Source of the DNA: Botryococcus braunii | Lineage: Eukaryota; Chlorophyta; Trebouxiophyceae | Assembly (NCBI GenBank): GCA_002005505.1 | Contig: KV908417.1 | Location: forward strand, 2,501-15,828 | Direction of reading: 5' to 3' | DNA: 13,328 nt | Part shown: piece by piece, positions 8,901 to 13,328 of the stretch | Position numbering within the stretch: the stretch's first letter is position 1 | Layout: each line of letters opens with the position of its first letter | Notes under the pieces: generated by a model | The model's input: the letters and a program-made list of their open reading frames with translations, nothing else | What the model was told of the DNA's origin: nothing | Database searches by the model: none | Translations under genes and position numbers: made by a program

Positions 8901-9212
8901 TCCCCACTCACAGTTGCCAACTTGCTGCACTTCGTGCCGGGTGGGGCCGCCGCGCGCGCTGCCCAAGACAAGCAGACCCGCTATGCTGTCTTGTTGTCGC
9001 GTCAGCAGCCGCCTGTGGCTTTCCAAGCCTTCGCTTTTGAAACATTGGGAGGGTTGCATGCTGATGCGCTGGCCTTGTTGCAGAGGCTCCAGGGGCTTTT
9101 GAACCAAGCCATCATTGCTCAAGAAGATGTGGAGGGATATTTTGTCATTCGTCGGGTCAGTTTCATCATTGCGGCGGCTGTGGGTCGCCAGCTGGCCGCT
9201 CGCCGGGTGTGA
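5994..9212 (+). CDS. Retrotransposon protein: zinc finger, reverse transcriptase, CCHC, restriction-like endonuclease
   Basis: The 1072-residue product would bind element RNA and target DNA, nick the DNA and reverse-transcribe from the nick. Seen in order: a C2H2-like finger C11-x5-C17-x13-H31-x4-H36; a possible second metal site C71-x2-C74-x3-H78-x6-C85; a proline-rich linker around 105-160; reverse transcriptase at about 340-620 with GGRDG (D355), KPNGGIRP (R414, P415), LDFQNAF (catalytic D481), QQGDPLSP (D536) and YLDD (D568, D569); a knuckle C884-x2-C887-x9-H897-x3-C901; then an RH-motif region and RAD-x14-D (D950, D965), matching the (R/K)PD...D core of restriction-like endonucleases with Ala for the usual Pro; and an AFAFETLGG block near 1012. 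No frameshift or stop interrupts it, and all catalytic residues I can judge are present. No RNase H domain was recognised. Family assignment below this level needs a tree. Confidence 0.92.
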   Translation: MASVPLFDPTCPWKASCKSRKITTGAGLPRHLQRFHKLGDAGRDDWVSQLRSPAEYRKLEAILGATSSWLCTTCFKTHSLGVLSCATNPDTCQRLWNLEDGLVPPDVNLLPGLPRPAPPPHQPPQDTSEPQGRLHSHPRGRPHASAAVADPPPSAPPARVRRHPLTPALVHQVFTLGHHSYRRVPRSAWIPWATALRSALKAVADSGSEAAWVELLILPMCVLSARRRPRGEGVAQHVRRRARAWLDGDIDGLIDELLATAPAATAPPRPLDDAALAARVLRKVADGHLSAAVRMLEPATIAPATPDTCAALAALHPIRPLPVGAPPAQAPYRAQVEEVLAALKTFPPGTAGGRDGLTPLHIKHAFSVGGSDLLLDSLLGVVNRALAGDVPPPLRSYWASAPITPLLKPNGGIRPIAVGLTLRRLVSKIAVAAVLPAVSEYLQPHQVGVGVRGGAEGLVHALNRLVAHQQDSPDLVVVSLDFQNAFNTVDRNRMLGEVALHCPSIWQYVATTYGCAAHQYVGPHVVDSTTGVQQGDPLSPLLFALTVQPLLLDLHRECPDVHQGWYLDDGTFVGPVPAVQQAVQLVVDRAPAYGLSLNRHKCRVWSPRPNPQHLDGFPLGFVNETRAGLIVLGAAVTVSVEYAASVAQAHVDAVAASLQRLPILRHPQAKLLLLRSCLGTCKVVFTARTMPPAAAAQALVTFDMLQTQVLQSIVTAGGGGFGPLQQTLAGLPIAQGGLGVTKATSLLPCAYLASVTQTAPLQDRLLGTSTAPLVPAALAAKADYCALVPDFDAALFEDPDFVRSKVQARLSKPLSHRAYREVLDDPARSGRDRAVLQSLTQPGASDWLLALPVPHLQQTMPPESFRCRLQYQLLIPIFHPGSQCPCCLRELDVWGDHAVHCTSGGDVAIVGRHYSVRNGLDAVLTSARQRVTREPAFPTPVPGQERCRADLRLHAWEEGRDLYIDIVGSSPLTVANLLHFVPGGAAARAAQDKQTRYAVLLSRQQPPVAFQAFAFETLGGLHADALALLQRLQGLLNQAIIAQEDVEGYFVIRRVSFIIAAAVGRQLAARRV

Positions 9213-9282
9213 CTCATTGCTTGAAACATTGGGGTTTGGGTCCCTGAACATTGGGCTGGTCTTTTTTACTCCACTCTTGTAA
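9213..9282 (+). promoter_or_regulatory. 3' untranslated segment of the RLE-type LINE
   Basis: The 70 bases from the stop to CTTGTAA are shared, nearly unchanged, with 5258-5327. They contain the repeat AACATTGGG twice, a T-run followed by ACTCCACTC, and a terminal TGTAA, the sequence used as polyadenylation signal in many green algae. As the part retained even in the shortest copy, it probably carries the signal recognised by the reverse transcriptase. Confidence 0.6.
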
Positions 9283-10024
9283 AGACGAAGAAGGTTACAT
9301 CTGTCCAGCCACGAGGGCATGATAAGATGTCCACAACACACGCTAGCCGAAATAAAGAAAAGCGGGCCACCCGAGGTAGCCAAACAAAGACTAGACACGC
9401 AACGGCGTAAACGAAATGGGAAAATGGGGAATAAATGGGGAAGGGGCAGCCACGCACGTGGCTGCGGCCAAGTCACCGCATCCGGCGTAAGTCAACACGA
9501 GCCTGGAAGGCATCCGAGATGAAAGATACAACCGCACGCAAGTCAGCCTGCCAAATAAACTGCCGAAGAGACCGTGAGGGACTAGCAAACAACTGGGGGT
9601 AACGCTCCCGCACCGGCGTAAGGGCGGGACAGTGAAAAACAAAGTGGTGTTCATCACCCACAGCGGAACCACACATATCACACACGCGCTGAAGCCGCGG
9701 ATGCCGCTGCCGGCGGCCCAGATCAATGGGAAGGCCATGAACACCAAGACGAAACCTGAGAAAGAGCCGAACCTTGGAAACATCAAGAGAGAGATAAAAA
9801 AGGCGGGAGCGCTGAGCCTTAGTAGGGCGCGCGAACCACCGCACATAAGTACATAGCTGAGGATCCGTAGGGGCCAACCGGGGGGAAACATGGAGGGAAG
9901 GCACATCGAGGGTATTAGCCTGCCTAACGAGGGCTAAAAAGGTATCCATGTCTACAGGATGGGGGCGCTGACAATCAATCTCAGTACTTGAGTGTTCAGT
10001 TCGTAGAATACCTACACGCAGCCT
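9283..10024 (-). mobile_element. 3' fragment of a second, unrelated LINE, minus strand
   Basis: This is the end of a non-LTR element in the opposite direction, tail to tail with the complete one. It contains the last part of a polymerase ORF (see 9473-10024) and about 180 bases of 3' untranslated sequence, ending on the minus strand in ACAGATGTAACCTTCTTCG near 9287. The 5' truncation lies at or before 10024, where the frame meets a stop in a CTAG-rich palindromic patch at 10021-10042. Exactly which bases of the junction 9283-9294 belong to which element cannot be told from this window. Confidence 0.7.
9473..10024 (-). pseudogene. C-terminal remnant of a LINE ORF2-like protein
   Basis: The frame is open for about 183 codons, with an internal Met at 9949 that begins a 158-residue stretch. 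It contains [12 protein letters not shown] followed by a zinc-knuckle-like VCDMCG...[10 protein letters not shown] segment (C90-x2-C93, H101/H102, C107, counted from that Met) and VRERYPQLF. This arrangement is the standard tail of many LINE ORF2 proteins, after reverse transcriptase. The reverse transcriptase and any endonuclease are missing, so the fragment is non-functional by truncation, though not by frameshift. Its sequence is unlike the C-terminus of the neighbouring plus-strand element, so it is a different family. Confidence 0.75.
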
Positions 10025-10330
10025 CTAGCCTAGAGGCTCTAGGTCACGCTAAGTCCCGAATCCAGAAATCACGTCTGAGACACCTTACTAAACGTCCGAG
10101 CAGGCACCAGGAACCATTTATTTGCTGTTGGAAGCGCTACCTTAGTCATGCAAACTAATTGACGTCATGAAGACCCTTTATTAATCAAACATAAATGCAA
10201 TGTGATGTCTTCAGGAATCAAGACAGGGAAGAAGAATTCCCAGCGGATCTCCACTGTGAATTCCAGCAGAACTTCCTTCAAGCGGAAGAACTCCACTTGA
10301 TCGCAGCTGCTGAAAGCTTCGGGGCAGTCG
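10025..10330. other. No gene recognised
   Basis: Apart from the palindromic patch GCCTCTAGCCTAGAGGC at 10021-10037, no structure is supported. A minus-strand frame of 105 codons (10165-10482) begins with GTG rather than ATG, matches nothing I know and owes part of its length to the repeats at 10331-10411. Confidence 0.35.
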
Positions 10331-10364
10331 GCTGAAGGCCCTTCAGCGGCTGAAGGCCCTTCAG
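10331..10364. repeat. Two copies of a 15 bp palindrome, 18 bp period
   Basis: CTGAAGGCCCTTCAG occurs at 10332-10346 and again at 10350-10364, separated by CGG. Each copy is symmetric around its central base, so the tract can fold as two small hairpins or as one long one. Confidence 0.85.
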
Positions 10365-10371
10365 TGACGGC

Positions 10372-10411
10372 GGATTCGTCACGTACCCTGGGAGGGATAC
10401 GTGACGAATCC
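10372..10411. repeat. Perfect 14 bp stem-loop
   Basis: GGATTCGTCACGTA (10372-10385) is the exact reverse complement of TACGTGACGAATCC (10398-10411), with a 12-base loop. It lies eight bases after the paired palindromes and is followed by the symmetric GGATCCGCGGATC. There is no terminator-like U run, and the setting is eukaryotic. It could be a hairpin RNA, a binding site or the end of a small transposon. Confidence 0.85.
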
Positions 10412-10419
10412 CAGGATCC

Positions 10420-11439
10420 GCGGATCAAGATCGGAGCTGCCCGGAGCATATAATGGCGAGGCTCATATCCTGCAGATGACACAACATAACCTTAAAGTCA
10501 TCGCATGAGCTTAAGTGGCTGTAATCAATACATTGGAGTGTTGACATTCCGGAATCCATTCTTATCTGCGCGGCAGTGAGGCGGCCTTGTCCTCCGTCCT
10601 AGCTTTACAGGCAGAAGCAAGCAGGTGCGTAGTCAGGTCAACGCTCCATGGGACATGCATGAATCAATATTGGTGATGAAAATGTATGACGACTGGATTG
10701 CAGACTAAACCGTTAAAGTAAAGTCGGTTGCAGTTCTATTACAAGGTTCATGTAACTTTGCCCTTACGCTCGTATGGCTATTGTTTCGAAATTTAAATTG
10801 AATTTTACCAATGAGTCATTACAGACACAAAACATTAATAATCACAGCTTTCCAAAGGAGAATTAGTCTGACGACGACAATGTAATCAGGGTCGGCGGCT
10901 CGATTGTGGTTAGAAAAGTACTGAGAGGATTTTTGCGATATCTGAACCCCTACTTCAATATTCAATTTTCTAAGATAATTGGAAGCAAAAGAATCTTAAT
11001 CCCGATCCACTTGTCTCCTCGAAAGGACTGCCCATCGGGAGCTGAACTTTCCTCTTCCTAATGTGGCCAACTTTGCTAACTTTTTACTATGCAGGAACCT
11101 TGCTGCAGAAGAAATAGCGAAACCCGGGGGTGCTGCCAAAATAAACCAGTGCTACTAGCCAAAACTTCATATTGGAACTAAGGCGAGACCACAAGATAAG
11201 TAAAACATGGTGAAAACCAGTGGTTGGCATTTCCTACGGTGCAGCCCACTGTGCAGAGATTTGGACTCTGCTTTGGAGAAAAAGCCCCACATATCTCTTC
11301 CAAGCTGTGCAAAGAGATAAAGGTACCTCCTGGTAGCTGCACACAGATGAGAGCTTTGGTGCAAAGGCTAGCCGCATACCCACTTGAAGTTTAGACATGA
11401 TGTAAAGTATATAATTCCACTGCTAAACGGGACCATTGC

Positions 11440-11441
<2 letters not shown>
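10420..11441. other. No gene recognised
   Basis: About 1 kb of AT-richer sequence. No domain, RNA gene or repeat family was recognised. The longest frames, such as minus 11167-11364, are short and unremarkable. Confidence 0.4.
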
Positions 11442-11526
<85 letters not shown>

Positions 11527-11634
11527 TGTGTGTGTGTGTATTTTTCTTTGTGTGTGTGTGTGTGTGCGTGTGCGTGTACACGTGTGTGTGTGTGTGTGTG
11601 TGTCTGCGTGTACACGTGTGTGTGTGTGTGTGCA

Positions 11635-11679
<45 letters not shown>

Positions 11680-11852
11680 CTGTGTGTGTGTATGTGTGTG
11701 TGTGTGTGTGTGTATTTTTCTTTGTGTGTGTGTGTGTGTGCGTGTGCGAGTACACGTGTGTGTGTGTGTGTGTGTGTGTGCGTGTACACTTGTGTGTGTG
11801 TGTGCGTGTACATGTGTGTGTGTGTGTGTGAGTGTGTGTTCGCGTGTGTGTA
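11442..11852. repeat. (TG)n microsatellite with higher-order duplication
   Basis: About 410 bases of TG repeats are interrupted by CGTG, TACACG and the marker TATTTTTCTTTG, which occurs at 11539-11550 and again at 11713-11724, 174 bases apart. The bases after each marker also match (TG run, CGTGTGCG, GTACACGTGTG), so a segment of about 174 bp was duplicated inside the array. The frames reading poly-Cys-Val or poly-Thr-His across it are artefacts. Confidence 0.95.
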
Positions 11853-11888
11853 CCTGCAAGCCAATCCAGACAGAGTATAATAACATGC

Positions 11889-12018
11889 CAGTGGAACAAC
11901 GGAACATTTCGCAACAAGGACTGTTCCGGTGTTGGCTGGTCCTGTCTTTAGGGTTTAGGGTTAGGGTTCAAATGGAATAGCGGAACAACGGAACAGTTCC
12001 AGAGGAGCAGCGGAACAA
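11889..12018. repeat. GGAACAAC repeats
   Basis: GGAACAACGGAACA occurs near 11892 and 11982, and a third GGAACAAC near 12012. Near-complementary CTGTTCCGG and GTTCC motifs are interspersed, so the region could pair imperfectly. The telomere-like motif lies between the first two copies. Confidence 0.6.
11947..11968 (+). repeat. Interstitial telomere-like repeat
   Basis: TTTAGGGTTTAGGGTTAGGG is followed by TT: two plant/algal-type heptamers and one TTAGGG variant. It is too short to be a chromosome end, with unique sequence on both sides. It could mark repair of a break with telomerase or simply be chance. Confidence 0.6.
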
Positions 12019-12019
12019 C

Positions 12020-12353
12020 TATATGTTCTGTTGGCATACTCTCGATCATCTCGTGCTCTTAGGGAGATTAAGCTGGATTAAGGGGAAGCTGCTTTTGGTG
12101 GTCAGTCTAGGAAGATGTAGATCATCCTATCAATTCCATGCGTGCACACCAACTTAGTGCATGTGGCATCTCTTCAATATGCTATGTTCAGGAATTGCCA
12201 ATTGGCCAGATGCTTGGATGCAAAAAGAAATCTATAGACCCAGAATGCCAACATTCAGTCTTTTTTATTTGGGTGTCTGTCAAACTAATTACAAGAAAGA
12301 AACCCCAACCAAAAAAACCATAATTGAAAAAAAGGAGGGAGTGCGTCGGGTAG
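12020..12353. other. AT-rich flank of the right-hand exon, no gene recognised
   Basis: No coding frame is supported. The last 100 bases hold T-rich and A-rich patches, an ACTAAT that could serve as a branch point (12284-12289) and an AG at 12352-12353 directly before the GC-rich frame. This fits the 3' end of an intron, but the polypyrimidine tract is poor; a 5' untranslated region is the alternative. Confidence 0.35.
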
Positions 12354-13307
12354 GCTCTTCCGGAATTCGAGCTGTTTGAGCTGGGAATCAGCGCCGTTGC
12401 GGACAGCTCAGCCATCAAGCCACCGCAGCAGGGCGCATCCAAGCTCCCGGAGGCACGCCTGACGAGCCTCCAACGCCAGCTGGCGGCGTACATGGAGCAG
12501 GCAGGCTTCGACGGCCTTTTCGACGTCGCGCACGCCTTCAGGACGCTCAACCCGGTCTTCTTCACGGCCACCACCTTGGAGGCTCTGGCGGCGGACGAGG
12601 AAGGGCTGCTTGGCGTGGCCTTCTACCTGCTTGTGATGTACAAAACCGACGACATCTTGGAAGACGCACCCGCCGCCGTAGGCCCCGGCCTGGTCCATGC
12701 TCTGGAGGACCTGTATGCCTCTGCGTTGAGCAATCCCCCTCCCGAGTGGCTCTTGCAGACCCCTCCCTCTCTCCATGTGCAGACCCCTCTGTCTCTCCAT
12801 GCGCAGCCTCCTCCAAGAGGAACCGCTTCCGAGTGGCTCGCGCAAACCCCTCCGCCTCCACAAGTGCAGCCGGCCCCCGAAGTTACAATTGAGAAACCAT
12901 TACGTTCGAAGCAAGCCTTCCAAAGGATTCCAAGCCCTGCAAGGGATTCCAGTCTTCTGCCACCTGGCAGCGTTGTAGGGGTCCAGAGCAGGCCGCTTCC
13001 CGGAGCTGCTGAGCTGGCACCAGCGGCACGCGAAGCGGACGGTAGTCCGGCCGCACTGGCAGCGCCCAGCAAAGCACGTGGGCCCCTCGATATGGGGAGC
13101 CCCGAGTTCCGGGAGCTGTTCCTGCGGCTGAATGCAGAGGCGTTGGCGTTGCTCCGCGCCTGCTCCTTGTCGTCCGTCTGCGGGAGGGGCGTTGCGGCGT
13201 ATCACCACGCCTGGTGGGCCCGGCTCGTTCAAGACTACCTGCACTACATGGAGGGGATCGCGACTGAGCAGCAGTACATCCACATGGGCCACCGCATAAC
13301 CTTCAAG
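12354..13307 (+). CDS. Exon of an unrecognised protein-coding gene (continues past the window)
   Basis: A GC-rich plus-strand frame is open from the stop TAG at 12351 to the end of the window, 318 codons to the proposed splice site, with mostly G or C at third positions. It ends in CTTCAAG|GTATGT, a near-perfect 5' splice donor at 13307/13308, in phase 0. If translation starts here, the first in-frame ATG is 12492 (272 codons to the donor); residues before it still look coding, so an upstream exon is also plausible. Seen in the protein: a helical, acidic N-terminal region around FDGLFDVAHAFRTL and LEALAADEEGLLGVAFYLL, a Pro/Gln-rich low-complexity middle with a QTPxSLHx tandem, then a second globular-looking segment (EFRELFLRLNAEALALLRAC...AAYHHAWWARLVQDYLHYMEG). 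I do not recognise a family. Opposite-strand frames are shorter and lie in its shadow. Confidence 0.65.
12756..12803 (+). repeat. 24 bp in-frame tandem repeat in the right-hand exon
   Basis: Units 12756-12779 and 12780-12803 both begin CAGACCCCTC and encode QTPPSLHV and QTPLSLHA. A third, broken unit follows. The period is a multiple of three and the frame is kept, which supports this frame being translated. Confidence 0.8.
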
Positions 13308-13313
13308 GTATGT
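13305..13313 (+). promoter_or_regulatory. Predicted 5' splice donor
   Basis: AAG|GTATGT matches the eukaryotic donor consensus at every position of AG|GTATGT. The downstream bases to the window edge (CGCGCTTCTGCTTCC) would be the intron. The frame also stays open here, so the call rests on the consensus alone. Confidence 0.55.
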
Positions 13314-13328
13314 CGCGCTTCTGCTTCC

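Larger units (their letters stand above)
5401..9282 (+). mobile_element. Apparently full-length RLE-type non-LTR retrotransposon
   Basis: The element has about 590 bases of 5' sequence made of tandem monomers, a single 1072-codon ORF (5994-9212) and a 70-base 3' untranslated segment ending in CTTGTAA. The ORF has an N-terminal zinc finger, reverse transcriptase, CCHC knuckle and a restriction-like endonuclease motif, with no apurinic-type endonuclease, which places it with the R2/R4/NeSL/CRE side of the LINEs. It should move by cutting DNA and copying its RNA onto the nick. The 3' boundary is fixed by the truncated copy at 5051-5327. The 5' boundary is inferred from where monomer similarity starts. 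I see no convincing target-site duplication; the flanks are GAA-rich on both sides. The intact frame and the near-identical neighbour suggest recent activity. Confidence 0.85.

Noticed and set aside
10165..10482. 105-codon minus-strand frame
   Set aside because: It starts at GTG, and the palindromic repeats contribute the repeated EGPSA peptide. No recognisable domain.
11947..11968. True chromosome end
   Set aside because: Only about three repeat units, with unique sequence and an exon on the distal side.
11368..11980. Up to 198-codon Cys-Val or Thr-His frames
   Set aside because: Same cause, over the TG array at 11442-11852.
12408..13292. Several 99-151 codon minus-strand frames
   Set aside because: They lie opposite a continuous 318-codon plus-strand frame with a splice donor, an in-frame repeat and G/C-rich third positions, and look like its shadows.

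Overview
This is eukaryotic nuclear DNA, most likely from a microalga. The evidence is non-LTR (LINE-type) retrotransposons of two kinds, long CA/TG microsatellites, an interstitial TTTAGGG-type telomere motif, and a GC-rich open exon ending at a textbook AAG|GTATGT splice donor. No bacterial operon, ribosome binding site, CRISPR or phage-like feature is present. TTTAGGG repeats and the TGTAA motifs near both retrotransposon 3' ends would fit a green alga (a prasinophyte of the Cymbomonas kind is my guess), but a dinoflagellate or another alga is not excluded.

Layout. 1-540: degenerate minisatellite of roughly 56-70 bp period. 541-3020: no convincing gene, but small tandem repeats and strong palindromes. 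About 3020-3590: a badly decayed 3' end of the main retrotransposon family. 3590-5050: simple sequence, G-rich runs, a 102 bp direct duplication and a (CA)48 tract. 5051-5327: a young, severely 5'-truncated copy of the same family, followed by a GAA/GAAA purine tract. 5401-9282: an apparently complete member, with a 5' array of about 150 bp monomers and one uninterrupted 1072-codon ORF encoding an N-terminal zinc finger, reverse transcriptase, a CCHC knuckle and a restriction-like endonuclease. About 9283-10024: the 3' end of a different LINE on the opposite strand, tail to tail with it. 10025-11440: mostly unassigned, with a dense cluster of palindromes at 10331-10411. 11442-11852: a TG microsatellite with higher-order duplication. 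11885-12010: telomere-like repeats among GGAACAAC repeats. 12354-13307: an exon of an unrecognised protein-coding gene that continues past the window.

The window is therefore a repeat-rich intergenic stretch in front of (or in an intron of) a host gene at the right edge. The most interesting object is the retrotransposon family. It occurs here as three copies of different ages in the same orientation, two of them adjoining GAA-rich sequence. Its 5' monomers each carry a polypyrimidine-CAG block that looks like a splice acceptor. No new defence or metabolic system can be supported here.
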